Shown here: positions 6,141 through 17,558 of the stretch, one piece after another
Layout of the letters: each line of letters starts with the position of its first letter
Position numbering within the stretch: the first letter of the stretch is position 1
Assembly: GCA_016124855.1 (NCBI GenBank)
Contig: WGMX01000028.1
Location: 186,001 to 250,000, forward strand
DNA: 64,000 nt
From: Anaerolineaceae bacterium
GTDB lineage: Bacteria > Chloroflexota > Anaerolineae > Aggregatilineales > Phototrophicaceae
Direction of reading: 5' to 3'
Position numbers and translations under genes: made by a program
The notes under the pieces: model-generated
Database searches by the model: none
Told to the model about the DNA's origin: nothing
What the model saw: only the letters and a program-made list of their open reading frames with translations

Positions 6141-9100
6141 TTGGAAGCAAAGGATTTCAGCGCCCTTAGAATTAGCCTCGCTTCACCTGATCAGATTCGT
6201 TCTTGGTCGTATGGCGAAGTTACGAAACCCGAAACGATCAACTACCGGAGACTGCGCCCAGAAAAAGACGGCCTCTTCTGTGAAGCCATTTTTGGCCCCA
6301 CAAAGGACTGGCAGTGTTACTGCGGCAAATATAAGAATGTTCGGTATCGTGGCATTGTTTGCGATAAATGTGGTGTAGAAGTTACACGGGCATCGGTTCG
6401 CCGTGAACGTATGGGTCATATAGAATTGGCCGCACCCGTCGCCCACGTTTGGTACACCCGTCGTGTACCTAGCTATTTAGGTTTGCTGTTGGACATCAGC
6501 CGACGCAACCTCGACCGCGTGCTTTACTTCGCTCAATATGTGATTACACGTGTTGACGAAGAAGCCCGTCAAAAAGCGCTTGGTCGTATTGAGAAGGAAC
6601 TGGCCCAGAAAGAAACCTTACTGGGCGGCGATATTGAAGAGCAAATGGAAACGGTTCGTACCCAGCGCGACGCGTCACTTGGTCAATTTGAAGATCGCGT
6701 TAAGGGTATTCATGACCATTTTGACAATGAACTCAGCCGTCTTAGCGACAAAGTGATGCAAGAAGCGCAAAGTGTGCAAAATCGCATCGAGTCGATGGTT
6801 GGTCAAACTGCATCTTCGGACATTGATTTCGCGACTGCTAATCAGGTGATTGCCGCAAAGGGCGAACAAATCACCAACGAGCACATTTCGCGCATTCAGA
6901 CGGCGACTAACGCTTACCTGAGCGATATTCAGGCTGAAATTGAAGATATGCGGCAGGTAGAGTTGGGCAAACTCGACGTGGAAGCCGACTCAATTTCGGG
7001 TGATGCTGCCAAGTCTATGGATGAGCAGCGCACCGAATTGGAAGGCCGCATGACAGCCATACGGCAAGCCGCCGAAAAGGCACGTCATGAACTGCAAGAC
7101 CTGCGTGTTCTGCAATTCTTGCCAGAAACACGCTACCGTGAACTGAAGAGCCGTTACGGGCAGGTTTTCCACGCTGATATGGGTGCGGAAGCCTTCTACG
7201 AAATTCTTCAGGGCATGAATATGGATAAGCTGGCGGTTGAGCTGTGGCACGAAGTCCGCACCACCCGCTCCAAGCAGCGTAAGAAGAAGGCCACCAAACG
7301 TCTGCGTGTGGTTGAAAGCTTACGCAAGAGCGATAACCGTCCCGAATGGATGATTTTGACGGTGTTACCGGTTATTCCACCAGACCTGCGCCCGATGGTG
7401 CAGTTGGATGGTGGTCGCTTCGCAACCAGCGATTTGAATGACCTGTACCGCCGTGTCATCAACCGTAACAACCGTTTGAAGCACCTGTTAGAACTGGGTG
7501 CTCCGGATGTTATTGTCCGCAACGAAAAGCGCATGTTGCAGGAAGCGGTTGACAGCCTCGTTGACAACAGCCAGCGCGGTAAGGCTCTCAGCCGTCGTGG
7601 TCGGCGCGAACTGAAATCCCTGAGCGATATGTTGAAGGGTAAGAAGGGTCGCTTCCGCCGCAACTTGCTGGGTAAGCGTGTTGACTACTCCGGTCGTTCA
7701 GTTATTGTTATCGGGCCGAAGCTCAAGCTACATCAGTGCGGTTTACCCAAGACGATGGCGTTGGAACTTTACCGTCCCTTCGTTATCAGCCGTTTGGTAC
7801 GTTACAACTATGCCAGCAACGTGAAGGGTGCTAAGCGCATCATTGAGCGTGAGAAGCCCGAAGTCTGGGAAGTACTGGAAGAAGTCATCAAGGAACGTCC
7901 GGTTCTGCTTAACCGTGCCCCTACCCTGCACCGTTTGGGTATTCAGGCATTCGAGCCACAACTGGTTGAAGGTAAGGCCATCCAAATTCACCCGCTTGTT
8001 TGCTCGGCATTCAACGCAGACTTTGACGGTGACCAGATGGCTGTCCATGTGCCATTGAGCGATAAGGCTGTTCAGGAAGCCCGTGAACTGATGCTCAGCA
8101 CACGTAACCTGCTCAAGCCCGCAGACGGTCAGCCAATCGTCGGCCCGTCGAAAGACATGGTGTTGGGTAACTACTACCTGACCATGGATCCGACTGTGGA
8201 AATCATCAGCCTGAAGAAAAATGCTGATAAGTACCCGCTGATGAGCGCACTTGATGGCTCGGTTAAAGTTGGCGTGGCCTTCCGCTCACCGGGTTACTAT
8301 TACACGCAGAATCATCTGACACCGGGTGTTCAGGTATTCAATGATGTGACCGAGACTGATGATAATGGTCGCACAAAGGTAACCGAAAAAGCCGCAGATC
8401 GCGTTCTACGCGCGGTTTTGGACGGCGAAGTTGACTGTATCGTTGACAACATCCATGACTTCCGCAAGCGCATCAAGAAGAATAAGGATGCAAAAGAGAA
8501 GCTGGTTGTCACCAACCTGAGCGAACGCCGCAAGGTTGTTGATATGGATGAAATGGAGTATCTGTACAACCTCGGTCTGGTTGAACTGCATACGCCCATT
8601 TTGCTCGGTAACATCTATGATGACCGTTCGCCACAGGTTGATCCTGAACCTACGACCGTCGGACGCTGCATTTTCAACCGCATTTTGCCGGATGAGATGC
8701 GCTTCGTTCAGGATACGATGGGTAAGAAGCAACTCCAAGATTTGGTCGCGAAGTCGTACCAGCAAGTTGGTGCGGAACGGACTACCGACATCGTTGATGC
8801 GATCAAGAACTTGGGCTTCCATTACGCGACGATTTCAGGCACCACCATCGCAGTATCTGACCTGACTATCCCTGACGAACGTAAGGATGTGCTGGCACAG
8901 GCTGAAGGTGTAGTTGACCGTGCTGAGCGTGACTTCCGTCGTGGTTTGCTGACGGAAGAAGAACGTTACCAGATTACGATTGATGAGTGGACACGCGCGA
9001 AAGATCGTCTACAAGACATGATCCGTCAGGCGCTTGATCCGTACGGACCTATCGCGATTATGGCTATCTCGGGTTCGACAAAGGGCGGTTTCGGCCCAAT

Positions 9101-10724
9101 CACCCAGCTAGCCGGTATGCGCGGTTTGATGGCTGATCCGTCGGGACGTATTATCGACCTGCCGATCCGCAGCCACTTCCGCGAAGGTCTGAATGCGCTG
9201 GAATACTTCATCTCGACACACGGTGCGCGTAAAGGTCTCGCTGATACCGCGCTGCGTACCGCAGATGCCGGTTACCTCACCCGCCGTTTGGTGGATGTGG
9301 CACAAGATGTGATCGTGAACCGTATGGACTGCGGAACTGAAGCCGGTATGTGGATCCGTCGTGCGGATGACATCGCCGGACAAACGGTAGCCGAGCGTAT
9401 CTTCGGACGCTGCGCGGCAAGCGATACCTATGACCCAGAAACAGGCGAATTGATCGTCGCCCGTAATGAACTCATCAGTGACGAAATCGCGGAGACGATT
9501 CAGAATAGTAAACTTGAAGCTATTCATGTTCGCAGCCCAATGACTTGCGCGCTGATACACGGTATCTGCGCTTTGTGCTACGGTCGTGATCTTGGACGCG
9601 GTGAAATGGTTGAGATCGGCTCAGCAGTGGGTATCGTGGCTGCACAATCTATCGGTGAGCCGGGTACACAGCTAACCTTGCGTACGTTCCACAGCGGTGG
9701 TACGGCGCAGGCAGCCGGTGACATCACCAGCGGTTTGCCACGCGTTGAAGAACTCTTCGAAGCCCGTAAGAAGCCAAAGGGTGAAGCAGTCGTAACGGAC
9801 ATCAGCGGTGTACTACGATTGAGTAAGCGCGACGGTGTACGTATCGCTACTGTAATCGACAGCGAAGCATTCAGCGAACAGCATGAAATTCCTGTTGGTT
9901 GGGATATTCTGGTTGAGGATGAAGGCGAAGTCAACGAAGGCGAAATTATCGTTGAAGAGGCCGGTGGAAATGGTGGCAAGATTGTCGCCAAGATGCACGG
10001 CGTTGTGCATTTGGAAGGCCACACGATCTACATTCGCTATGAGCGCCGACAGGAAGTGGAATACGATATTCCATCCAATGCACGCTTGATCCCTGAAGCA
10101 TTTGACGGCGCAGAAGTGACGGCAGGCCAGCAGTTGACGGAAGGCGCGAAGAACCCGCATCGTATCTTACGTATTCTGGGTTCAGAAGCCGCTCAAATTT
10201 ACTTGCTGACGGAAGTACAAGATGTTTATCGTAACCAAGGCGTGAACATTGCAGACAAGCATTTTGAGGTCATCATCCGCAAGATGCTGTCGAAAGTTCA
10301 AATCACCCGCAGCGGCGACAGTATGCTTTTGCCGGGCGAGCTAATTGATCGCCTGAAGTTACTGAATATGAACGAAGGGCTGATCGCCGAAGGTAAAGAA
10401 CCAGCGGCTGGTGCTCCAGTTTTACTCGGCATTACCAAATCCGCACTCAGTACAGACAGCTTCTTGTCGGCAGCCAGCTTCCAGCACACGATCAAGGTGT
10501 TGGCGGGCGCGGCCATCGAAGGCAAGATGGATAACCTGTATGGGCTGAAGGAAAACGTTATTATCGGTAAGCTGATCCCCGCAGGTACTGGCTTCCATAC
10601 CTACCAAGATCGTGAGCTTGTCGCGCCGAATATCACGCTTGAGGCGCAGGGCGCATATGACTTGACATCTGAGGACAGCTTCGACGATAACGAAGGCATG
10701 GAAGACATGGGGATGAACAACTAA
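6141..10724 (+). CDS. rpoC: DNA-directed RNA polymerase subunit beta-prime
   Basis: Largest catalytic subunit of RNA polymerase. The 1527-residue protein contains the zinc ribbon [20 protein letters not shown] (about 59-78), the lid/rudder region after [20 protein letters not shown], the active-centre motif [12 protein letters not shown] (about 626-637) binding catalytic magnesium, and the trigger-loop/bridge region with [15 protein letters not shown]. The second zinc site includes CGTEAGMW and CALCYG. It is about 120 residues longer than the E. coli protein. The excess is mainly a charged, Gln/Glu/Arg-rich, probably coiled-coil stretch at about 145-325. The start is TTG, with AGAGGAG eight bases upstream. 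rpoB is not adjacent, and a terminator follows. Confidence 0.98.
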   Translation: MEAKDFSALRISLASPDQIRSWSYGEVTKPETINYRRLRPEKDGLFCEAIFGPTKDWQCYCGKYKNVRYRGIVCDKCGVEVTRASVRRERMGHIELAAPVAHVWYTRRVPSYLGLLLDISRRNLDRVLYFAQYVITRVDEEARQKALGRIEKELAQKETLLGGDIEEQMETVRTQRDASLGQFEDRVKGIHDHFDNELSRLSDKVMQEAQSVQNRIESMVGQTASSDIDFATANQVIAAKGEQITNEHISRIQTATNAYLSDIQAEIEDMRQVELGKLDVEADSISGDAAKSMDEQRTELEGRMTAIRQAAEKARHELQDLRVLQFLPETRYRELKSRYGQVFHADMGAEAFYEILQGMNMDKLAVELWHEVRTTRSKQRKKKATKRLRVVESLRKSDNRPEWMILTVLPVIPPDLRPMVQLDGGRFATSDLNDLYRRVINRNNRLKHLLELGAPDVIVRNEKRMLQEAVDSLVDNSQRGKALSRRGRRELKSLSDMLKGKKGRFRRNLLGKRVDYSGRSVIVIGPKLKLHQCGLPKTMALELYRPFVISRLVRYNYASNVKGAKRIIEREKPEVWEVLEEVIKERPVLLNRAPTLHRLGIQAFEPQLVEGKAIQIHPLVCSAFNADFDGDQMAVHVPLSDKAVQEARELMLSTRNLLKPADGQPIVGPSKDMVLGNYYLTMDPTVEIISLKKNADKYPLMSALDGSVKVGVAFRSPGYYYTQNHLTPGVQVFNDVTETDDNGRTKVTEKAADRVLRAVLDGEVDCIVDNIHDFRKRIKKNKDAKEKLVVTNLSERRKVVDMDEMEYLYNLGLVELHTPILLGNIYDDRSPQVDPEPTTVGRCIFNRILPDEMRFVQDTMGKKQLQDLVAKSYQQVGAERTTDIVDAIKNLGFHYATISGTTIAVSDLTIPDERKDVLAQAEGVVDRAERDFRRGLLTEEERYQITIDEWTRAKDRLQDMIRQALDPYGPIAIMAISGSTKGGFGPITQLAGMRGLMADPSGRIIDLPIRSHFREGLNALEYFISTHGARKGLADTALRTADAGYLTRRLVDVAQDVIVNRMDCGTEAGMWIRRADDIAGQTVAERIFGRCAASDTYDPETGELIVARNELISDEIAETIQNSKLEAIHVRSPMTCALIHGICALCYGRDLGRGEMVEIGSAVGIVAAQSIGEPGTQLTLRTFHSGGTAQAAGDITSGLPRVEELFEARKKPKGEAVVTDISGVLRLSKRDGVRIATVIDSEAFSEQHEIPVGWDILVEDEGEVNEGEIIVEEAGGNGGKIVAKMHGVVHLEGHTIYIRYERRQEVEYDIPSNARLIPEAFDGAEVTAGQQLTEGAKNPHRILRILGSEAAQIYLLTEVQDVYRNQGVNIADKHFEVIIRKMLSKVQITRSGDSMLLPGELIDRLKLLNMNEGLIAEGKEPAAGAPVLLGITKSALSTDSFLSAASFQHTIKVLAGAAIEGKMDNLYGLKENVIIGKLIPAGTGFHTYQDRELVAPNITLEAQGAYDLTSEDSFDDNEGMEDMGMNN

Positions 10725-10744
10725 GGTTCATCGTTGCCAATAAT

Positions 10745-10775
10745 AAAAACGCGGGGCTTAATGCTCCGCGTTTTT
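10745..10775 (+). terminator. Rho-independent terminator of rpoC
   Basis: AAAAACGCGGGGC and GCTCCGCGTTTTT form a 13-bp stem (one G-T pair) around a TTAAT loop and end in five T residues, 20 bp after the rpoC stop. It may also serve the convergent gene at 10805. Confidence 0.9.
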
Positions 10776-10804
10776 GATTACAGATTAGAGGTTAATATCC
10801 AATG

Positions 10805-11920
10805 TTATTTAAAGTTCCATGAGTTGAAGGCGAATTCCATATCCACCGTTCGCCCATCAGGCAACGTGATTAAAGTATGTGAGTCCGGTTTGACCACAGA
10901 GGCAACATAATAATCGGTAATTGTGGCTGTATACCCCTGTTCTGAGGCGATTGCCCAGCCCAACAAATCGCGGATAAGCGTCCCAAAATAGAGTTCTCCG
11001 TTCCAGACTTTCCCAAATGCATTCACTGGCGTGAATCGCCCGACAGGTGGACGATCAGCCGGAACAGGCCAACCAGAGTATGTTCCCAGCCCTACTTGAT
11101 CGTGACCAGCCCCATTGATCAGCACATAAACCATTTGAGTGTCTTGTCGCCAGATCATCATGCCATTTTCAAAGGGCTGATACGCAGCATAGGTCGTTAC
11201 TATCGGTGATTGGGTTATCCCGGCTTGAGGCGCACCAACGGACGCAGGAGCTGGCGACGTTAATGTGACTGCTAAGTCGGTCGGATTGGAGGAAGTCGGT
11301 GTACAAGCAGTGAGCGACGTTTCTTCAACCCAACCGTAAGTCGTAGTATTGGTGACCCTAATTAGACGCCACCATTGGACACCATCCCACACCCGATTTT
11401 CACCTGTTTGGGCAATTTTGAGACACTGACTTTGGTTTGTGGGGCGTACGAAGTCAATGGTTTGAAGTGTCTTCGCTGAAGAATTGGGTTGGTTTCGCAG
11501 CCAAACAAACGGAATACCCTCACGGATTTGAGCAGATGTGCTGTTTAACGGCAGTAACGATTGCGTGACCTTAGGTGTCAAGGAGGCAGTGGGTAGAGGC
11601 GGGGTAAGCAGACGTAGAGATTTTTCTTCGACCCAGCCTTGTTTAACCGGCCTTTCAACAGTTGAAACATGCCACCAATTCTGTACTCCATCTGAAACAG
11701 GATCGTTATCTAAAATGCGCAGTACACGTTTAGAAGACGAGATTACATATTCGACACACGCACAATTGGACGATGGTTGACTACGCAGCCACACGGATGA
11801 TAGTCCAGACTTAATGACCACTTGATCGTTCTGGTGAAAAGTGACGTTTTGAGCGGAGATATGAATGATGGGTGCAATGACCACAAAAAGTGCAGCCAAA
11901 ATGATTAACTGTTTACGCAT
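10805..11920 (-). CDS. Secreted SH3b-domain protein
   Basis: A probable extracellular protein of 371 residues. A signal peptide is visible (MRKQLIILAALFVVIAPIIHISAQ). Two bacterial SH3 repeats follow, at about 27-105 (SSVWLRSQPSSN...QGWVEEKSLRL) and 135-205 (FVWLRNQPNSS...YGWVEETSLTA), each ending in the typical GWVxxxxL strand. After a Thr/Pro-rich linker, a C-terminal region of about 130 residues begins YQPFENGMMIWRQDTQMVYVL, a module seen in Chloroflexota exported proteins but without a known function. SH3b repeats often bind cell wall or peptides, so a wall-associated role is inferred. The RBS AGAGGAAGT precedes the ATG. It converges with rpoC. Confidence 0.8.
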   Translation of the reverse strand: MRKQLIILAALFVVIAPIIHISAQNVTFHQNDQVVIKSGLSSVWLRSQPSSNCACVEYVISSSKRVLRILDNDPVSDGVQNWWHVSTVERPVKQGWVEEKSLRLLTPPLPTASLTPKVTQSLLPLNSTSAQIREGIPFVWLRNQPNSSAKTLQTIDFVRPTNQSQCLKIAQTGENRVWDGVQWWRLIRVTNTTTYGWVEETSLTACTPTSSNPTDLAVTLTSPAPASVGAPQAGITQSPIVTTYAAYQPFENGMMIWRQDTQMVYVLINGAGHDQVGLGTYSGWPVPADRPPVGRFTPVNAFGKVWNGELYFGTLIRDLLGWAIASEQGYTATITDYYVASVVKPDSHTLITLPDGRTVDMEFAFNSWNFK

Positions 11921-11999
11921 ACTTCCTCTAGTTTCGTTTCATAGGTAGCTACTCCTGCATGTATTGTATGACTGATTCTGCGATATCAGACACAGAGAA

Positions 12000-12030
12000 T
12001 CAAAAACGCAGAGCGATAAACCCTGCGTTT
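12000..12030 (-). terminator. Terminator of the glycoside-hydrolase lipoprotein gene
   Basis: On the minus strand AAACGCAG and CTGCGTTT form an 8-bp stem with an 11-base loop, followed by a run of T residues (CTGCGTTTTTG). It sits about 20 bp after the stop of the gene at 12051. Confidence 0.75.
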
Positions 12031-12050
12031 CGGTTTTGAAACCACCTCAC

Positions 12051-13607
12051 TTAATTGCAGTAACTCGGCAACTGAACATCAGGGCGAACCGCGTCATAAA
12101 TCATCCAATAGGCAGGGCGTTCGGTACGATTGCCGCTGTCCAAATTGAGATTACATTGGTCGCCGGGGAAAGTGATGCTGTAAGCCGCCATTTCGTCATG
12201 GTTTGTGATGGTCACTTTATTGGCAACGTTCAGATTCCAGAGAATCACGGGGCCCATAAAATCCATTGACTGCGCCATTTGGAAGGCACGAATCAAATAA
12301 GTGCCCTGCGACATACGGTCATTGTAGGCCATCCAAGGTTGGGGCGGATCACCGGGAAAACGATCCCATGTGGCGTATCCAAACTCAGTAGCAAAAAGCT
12401 TACTGCCGGAATGTCCATTTTTAACCATAATATCATGGAAAGCGTTGACATTATCCAAGAAGAAGAAATGTGGGTTATCGTCCCAACCACGATCCTGACT
12501 CATCTGGCAGCAGGTTGAATCAGGCGGATTACCCCAACCATACGGGTGAATCCCGACATAAATATCCGGCAGTTTTGCTAACCCTGCATTATACATTTCT
12601 TGGAGAAAAGAGCGGTCATCACGCGATCCGACATCTGCATTATCTGAGGTCGGAGCAAGACCTGCTGTGATAATCATGAGTGGGACAGCACGAGGTTCTT
12701 TGGGATCGGTTTTCATACGCTCGGAATAGGCATTGATGGCGTTGTAGGACGGCATCAAGAGCTTCATGTAGGATGCGCCATTCAAGGGCTGCCCCTGCCA
12801 TTCTCGCGAGAGATTAGGCTCGTTCCAGACTTCAATGGCATCCAAATGCTGCCCGAACTCCTGCATCATGAGATTAATAAAATGTGCTAGTGTATTTGGA
12901 TCATCGGGAGGGCCGTCTTCAGTCTGATTTGAGCGTGCCCAAGCCGGTGCTTTGGCAACGCTGATGAGAATATCCAGACCTTTTTGATTGGCAGTCTCGA
13001 GGTAAATTTCCAAGCGCCTGAAGTCTACAGAAAGCTCATCGGGGCTGTTCGGCTGTAACTGCTTCCACGAGATTTGAACTTTGAGCCATTTGACACCCAG
13101 ATTCGCAATTGAGTCCAAAGCTTTGTTCCAGTCGTTTTGATCTAAGTTAGGGTCAAGCTGAATACCCATCCTCGCAGGATCAAGATTCGGCAATGCGGTT
13201 GGCTGTGGCCCTGAAGTTGGTGGAACCGTCGATGGTACGGTCGGTGGAATCTGCGACGGTTCGAGCGTTGGCCCTTCAGTCGGTGGCGGAGGTGTTACAC
13301 TCGGCACAGGCGTTGACGTTGGCGGAAGTGTGTAATCTCCACCAATAACTGCTCCTAATGGTGTATTAGTCGGCCCTGTAGGAACTACTGGCGGCGGAGT
13401 CTCAGTTAAGGTTGGGGTTTCGGTAGGCACAATTGGCGTTTCGGTGGGTGGAAGCAAAGTCGGTACGTCAGTCGGTACAGAGGCAATTTCGGCTTCGTGT
13501 GTAGGCGTAACATAAATGATTATCGGTGCTTGGGGTGAACAAGCGACCAACAGAACCAATAACATAGCAATAGAACAAAGGTGGCGTGTGTGATTTGTTT
13601 TTATCAT
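12051..13607 (-). CDS. Lipoprotein with clan-A glycoside hydrolase domain
   Basis: A probable surface lipoprotein of 518 residues. The signal peptide ends in the lipobox LLVAC (Cys about 23). A Pro/Thr-rich spacer of about 115 residues follows, then a TIM-barrel hydrolase domain. The acid/base Glu is in AIEVWNEPNLSREW and the nucleophile Glu in LFATEFGYATWD, the strand-4/strand-7 pattern of clan GH-A. PDIYVGIHPYGWGNP is a typical conserved segment. Similar proteins are annotated as cellulase-like or GH5/GH39-like; the substrate cannot be read from the sequence. It has its own terminator and is divergent from gyrA, so it is probably monocistronic. Membrane anchoring is inferred from the lipobox. 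Confidence 0.85.
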   Translation of the reverse strand: MIKTNHTRHLCSIAMLLVLLVACSPQAPIIIYVTPTHEAEIASVPTDVPTLLPPTETPIVPTETPTLTETPPPVVPTGPTNTPLGAVIGGDYTLPPTSTPVPSVTPPPPTEGPTLEPSQIPPTVPSTVPPTSGPQPTALPNLDPARMGIQLDPNLDQNDWNKALDSIANLGVKWLKVQISWKQLQPNSPDELSVDFRRLEIYLETANQKGLDILISVAKAPAWARSNQTEDGPPDDPNTLAHFINLMMQEFGQHLDAIEVWNEPNLSREWQGQPLNGASYMKLLMPSYNAINAYSERMKTDPKEPRAVPLMIITAGLAPTSDNADVGSRDDRSFLQEMYNAGLAKLPDIYVGIHPYGWGNPPDSTCCQMSQDRGWDDNPHFFFLDNVNAFHDIMVKNGHSGSKLFATEFGYATWDRFPGDPPQPWMAYNDRMSQGTYLIRAFQMAQSMDFMGPVILWNLNVANKVTITNHDEMAAYSITFPGDQCNLNLDSGNRTERPAYWMIYDAVRPDVQLPSYCN

Positions 13608-13720
13608 AGGTAGGATGGTATCACAGAGGTAAAGGGCTGGCTATAAGAATTCGCTGAGAGTTGGGGAGGCGTTAGGAGAAATTGTGTGGTAAAATAGAAT
13701 TTCTGTTCAACAATAAGTAA

Positions 13721-13749
13721 TTGACAGCGCTCGGCTGAATACCTAGAAT
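13721..13749 (+). promoter_or_regulatory. Sigma-70 promoter of gyrA
   Basis: A perfect TTGACA (13721-13726) is separated by 17 bp from TAGAAT (13744-13749, five of six consensus). The element ends 38 bp before the gyrA ATG, in the divergent gap with the glycoside-hydrolase gene. Confidence 0.82.
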
Positions 13750-13787
13750 ACCATTCAGACTTAGGGAAAAACATTCAGGATATAGAT

Positions 13788-16253
13788 ATGACAAACGGGA
13801 TCGTTCGTCAGGTCAACATTGGTCAAGAGATGCGTGAGGCATATCTTGATTACGCGATGAGCGTTATTGTGGCACGCGCCTTACCAGACGCGCGTGATGG
13901 CTTGAAGCCTGTTCACCGGCGGATTTTATACGCCATGTACGATATGGGCATACGCTCGGATAGTTCATATAAGAAAAGTGCTCGTATCGTCGGTGAAGTA
14001 CTTGGTAAATACCATCCACACGGCGATTCAGCCGTCTACGAATCAATGGTTCGCCTAGCACAAGACTTTTCAATGCGCTATGAACTCATCGACGGGCAAG
14101 GCAATTTTGGCAGCATAGATGGTGACGGCGCGGCAGCTATGCGTTACACCGAAGCCCGCATGGAACAAATCGGTGAAGAACTACTGGTTGATATTGACAA
14201 GCAGACTGTAGATTTTGTCGAAAATTTCGATGGGAGTCTGAATGAGCCTGCAGTACTGCCGTCAGCCTTTCCCAATTTATTGGTTAACGGGTCATCAGGT
14301 ATCGCCGTGGGTATGTCCACGAATATACCTCCGCATAACTTAAATGAAATATGTGATGCCCTGACATACATACTCGAGCAATGGGAAAAAATTGACGACA
14401 TCACCGTCAAGGACTTGATGAACTTCGTCAAAGGGCCGGACTTCCCTACTGGCGGATTGGTTTACCGCCACATCGACGGGTTGGATACAGACGAAGATAC
14501 GTTGGTATCCGCATACGCAACTGGTCGCGGTAAGATTACGATGCGGGCTAAAGTTCACATCGAAGATATGGGACGCGGTAAATCACGCATTATTGTCAGT
14601 GAACTCCCCTATCAGACGAATAAGTCCTCATTGATTGAACGTATCGCCAATCTGGTGCGCGACGGCAAACTGGAAGGAATCGCTGACTTACGTGATGAAT
14701 CAGACCGTCAGGGTCTTCGCTTGGTCATTGAATTACAGCGCGGGGCCGATCCTACAACTGTACTGGCCAGTCTTTTTAAGCTGACCCCATTACAGGAGAC
14801 ATTTAGTATTAATACATTGGCGCTGGTTGATAATGAACCACGCACTCTTAGTTTGAAACAATGTCTAAAAGTCTATTTGGATCATCGACTAGATGTGGTT
14901 AAGCGTCGCAGTCAATTTGATCTCGCACGAGCGCAAGAACGGGCGCATATCCTTGAAGGATTACTCAAGGCATTGGATATGATGGATCAAGTCATCGCGA
15001 CGATCCGCAAATCCCAAACAGCTGATACTGCCCGTACCAATTTGATGAATTTGCTCAAAATTGATGAAGTGCAAGCGCAGGCCATTCTGGATATGCAGCT
15101 GCGGCGTTTGGCAGCCTTGGAACGTAAAAAGATTGATGACGAATACAAAGAAAAGATCAAACTCATCAAGTATCTAGAAGGCTTGTTAGCAAGCCCCTTA
15201 AAACAACGCCAACTCATCGCTGAAGAGTTGGGTGTCATCAAAGATGCGTATGGAGATCGACGTCGCACCGTAATCATGGACAGCACAGCGACAACCATCC
15301 AGACCAACGACCTGCTTGTCCCATCGGAAGAAACATGGGTTACAGTGACCGTTGAGGGCAAGATGGGTCGCAGCTTCGAGAACACACAGCCAAAAGTCAC
15401 TGCCGACCTTAAAGACCCGCCACGTTTTATTATGGCGACCGATACAGCGCAGCTTGTGTATTTGTTTACGAGCGACGGGCAATGCGCAACCATTCCTGTT
15501 CATCAACTGCCACAGATTCATGAAGCAGCAGACGGAGCAGTATTCACAAGCCTTGTTCCGCTGCCAAGTACGGCGGATATAACTGCGGCGATTAGCCTGC
15601 CTGAGTCCTTGGAACAGGGCAATTTGATGTTTGCGACAGCCAACGGCGAAATCAAACGTCTGCGTATTGAAGATTTGCCGGGTATGACTTCTAACACCTT
15701 CACGATAATGGACGTGGAAAAAGACGACAAACTTGGTTGGGTTATGGTCACAAATGGCGAAAATGAAGTCATTTTAGCGACTGCTCAAGGTCAGACTATT
15801 CGATTCAGCGAGAACGATGTGCGTCCAACAGGATTACCAGCAGGCGGTATGCGCGGCATCAAGCTGCAAGGTCAGAAGGACCGAGTCGTAAGCGCATTTG
15901 TGGTCGTACCTGACCAATATGTATGGAGTATGACTGACGATGGTGTTGCCCAAATTTCGCCTATTGCCCATTATCCTTCACAGGGACGTGCTGGCAGCGG
16001 TGTAATTGGGATGCGTTTGCCTTCAAGCAGTCGCGAGCTTGCCGCAGCGACCATTGGCCGACAAGATGATAACATTATCGCCCTGACAAGCCGCAAAAAA
16101 GCGTTCTATATGCGTTTGGGACGGGCTCCTCAAGTCGCTAGAGGTAAAACAGGTGGGGACTTCATTATTTCGATGCGAGAAAAAGAGCAAGTGATTGCGG
16201 TTATCACCTATCAACCACGTATGATGATGCCAGAGCCTGAACCGGCTGATTAA
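13788..16253 (+). CDS. gyrA: Type IIA DNA topoisomerase subunit A (gyrase A-like)
   Basis: DNA-cleaving subunit of gyrase or topoisomerase IV, 821 residues. The N-terminal breakage-reunion domain is highly conserved: [17 protein letters not shown], then [13 protein letters not shown] (the quinolone-resistance region with Ser81 and Glu85), and the active Tyr120 in [10 protein letters not shown]. The coiled-coil tower follows, then a beta-pinwheel C-terminal domain from about residue 510. The seven-residue GyrA box (consensus QRRGGRG), which lets gyrase wrap DNA and supercoil, is not visible at its usual place in the first blade, where [19 protein letters not shown] is found instead. Function as a topoisomerase IV-type decatenase is therefore possible. 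gyrB is not adjacent. It has its own promoter. Confidence 0.93.
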   Translation: MTNGIVRQVNIGQEMREAYLDYAMSVIVARALPDARDGLKPVHRRILYAMYDMGIRSDSSYKKSARIVGEVLGKYHPHGDSAVYESMVRLAQDFSMRYELIDGQGNFGSIDGDGAAAMRYTEARMEQIGEELLVDIDKQTVDFVENFDGSLNEPAVLPSAFPNLLVNGSSGIAVGMSTNIPPHNLNEICDALTYILEQWEKIDDITVKDLMNFVKGPDFPTGGLVYRHIDGLDTDEDTLVSAYATGRGKITMRAKVHIEDMGRGKSRIIVSELPYQTNKSSLIERIANLVRDGKLEGIADLRDESDRQGLRLVIELQRGADPTTVLASLFKLTPLQETFSINTLALVDNEPRTLSLKQCLKVYLDHRLDVVKRRSQFDLARAQERAHILEGLLKALDMMDQVIATIRKSQTADTARTNLMNLLKIDEVQAQAILDMQLRRLAALERKKIDDEYKEKIKLIKYLEGLLASPLKQRQLIAEELGVIKDAYGDRRRTVIMDSTATTIQTNDLLVPSEETWVTVTVEGKMGRSFENTQPKVTADLKDPPRFIMATDTAQLVYLFTSDGQCATIPVHQLPQIHEAADGAVFTSLVPLPSTADITAAISLPESLEQGNLMFATANGEIKRLRIEDLPGMTSNTFTIMDVEKDDKLGWVMVTNGENEVILATAQGQTIRFSENDVRPTGLPAGGMRGIKLQGQKDRVVSAFVVVPDQYVWSMTDDGVAQISPIAHYPSQGRAGSGVIGMRLPSSSRELAAATIGRQDDNIIALTSRKKAFYMRLGRAPQVARGKTGGDFIISMREKEQVIAVITYQPRMMMPEPEPAD

Positions 16254-16277
16254 TTTGATTTTGATAGCCAATATTCG

Positions 16278-17498
16278 TTACTGAGTGATGTTGATGCCAC
16301 TATTGGCAGTTTTGGCCTCAGCACGAATATTGGCTGCTAAGTCTTGTAACCACTGGGCTGGTGAAATACCTAGGGTATCCGCAATATCAGTTTCAATGCG
16401 TTCATAAGTTCTAAGCGAATCTTCAAACATGCCTAACTTTCGATAAATCCCCATTATCAACCCGGCCAAGTCTTCACGCTGACGGTTGAGTGCGCTGGCA
16501 CGGATAAATAGACCTAATGCAGATCGAACATCGCCTGATTGCTCCAGCATCTTCCCCTGCGTAAACAACGCTTCACCGTACAACTGGCTTAATTCGTGAC
16601 GGCGGTTTTGAACCCAAGGATTGGCTTGAGCGTCAATTCCAATAAGGAAATCGCCTTTATATAGCCAAATGACTCGCTTCAGCAAGTCCTGAGCCGAATT
16701 TTTCGTTTCGATAGCGCTGCGTTGTATCAAATCTTTGAAAAGAGACACATCGTAAATAAGATTGATACCAGTGGCAATTCGATAAAAACCACCCGAATAT
16801 TGGGTTAATTCCAGACCCAATATTGAGTTGATCTTGCGTTTTGTGACGTGAAACACATTTGTTGCTTCGTGAACAGGTAAACCCGGCCAAAACACATCAA
16901 AGATTTGGCTGCGTGTCGCCATCCCTTTATCAATGAGATAGAAGAATAGGTTGCGTGGTAAGTCTCCATCCCAGTCAGTTACCGGTTTTCCGTTGAGCAA
17001 TACATGACCGCCGCCTAGCGCTCGGACTTCGAGCAGCTTAGCCTCATTCGCAAGTGCGACATAATCAGGAAACATAAGACTGTTTTCGATGGGAATGATT
17101 CTTGCTTGTGATCGAATCAAATCGTTAGAGCGTACAAAGGCGGGAATTGAACGGCTAAAGACTAGTACACGTAAATTTGGCGAAGGAATAAAATCGTTCA
17201 GCAGGGTTTCGAGACTTTTTGGTTGAGCACGATCCGCCTCGTCAAGTATTACCAAACGAATATCTGACCATGTACTGGTTGGAAATTGTTCTGTGAAACA
17301 CCTTTCCAATTTATCTTTCAAGGCGGAATAAGCCTGATTTGTTCCTTCAAAAGGCACATACAGGCAGGCGGGCTCCTGCAAGAACATTTTCAGCACATTA
17401 TGTTGGGGCAAGTAGGCGGGTTGCACAAAGACAAATTTGATATTTGAATCCAATACTGAAATCTGCTGACGAATTAGCTCATATAAAAAATCGAACAT
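16278..17498 (-). CDS. BTAD-domain transcriptional regulator with degenerate NTPase-like N terminus
   Basis: A probable DNA-binding regulator of 406 residues. Residues 1-160 resemble part of a STAND/MalT-type NTPase: RLVILDEADRAQ looks like Walker B, and LRVLVFSRS like the following sensor strand. No Walker A loop is present, so ATP hydrolysis is unlikely. Residues about 170-240 form an OmpR/SARP-like winged helix (GHVLLNGKPV...RSQIFDVFWPG). The rest is a bacterial transcriptional activation domain of TPR-like helices (FLIGIDAQANPWVQNRRHEL...). The ORF track starts at a TTG (17504). The ATG at 17498 is preferred because GGAAAG lies at better spacing. The target genes are unknown. An inverted repeat overlapping its likely -10 suggests autoregulation. 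Confidence 0.78.
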   Translation of the reverse strand: MFDFLYELIRQQISVLDSNIKFVFVQPAYLPQHNVLKMFLQEPACLYVPFEGTNQAYSALKDKLERCFTEQFPTSTWSDIRLVILDEADRAQPKSLETLLNDFIPSPNLRVLVFSRSIPAFVRSNDLIRSQARIIPIENSLMFPDYVALANEAKLLEVRALGGGHVLLNGKPVTDWDGDLPRNLFFYLIDKGMATRSQIFDVFWPGLPVHEATNVFHVTKRKINSILGLELTQYSGGFYRIATGINLIYDVSLFKDLIQRSAIETKNSAQDLLKRVIWLYKGDFLIGIDAQANPWVQNRRHELSQLYGEALFTQGKMLEQSGDVRSALGLFIRASALNRQREDLAGLIMGIYRKLGMFEDSLRTYERIETDIADTLGISPAQWLQDLAANIRAEAKTANSGINITQ

Positions 17499-17558
17499 GT
17501 GCAAGCTTTCCAGTTAGGGAGTTGGAAGTAAGGTAAGTTGGAAATACGTCTGGTTTCA

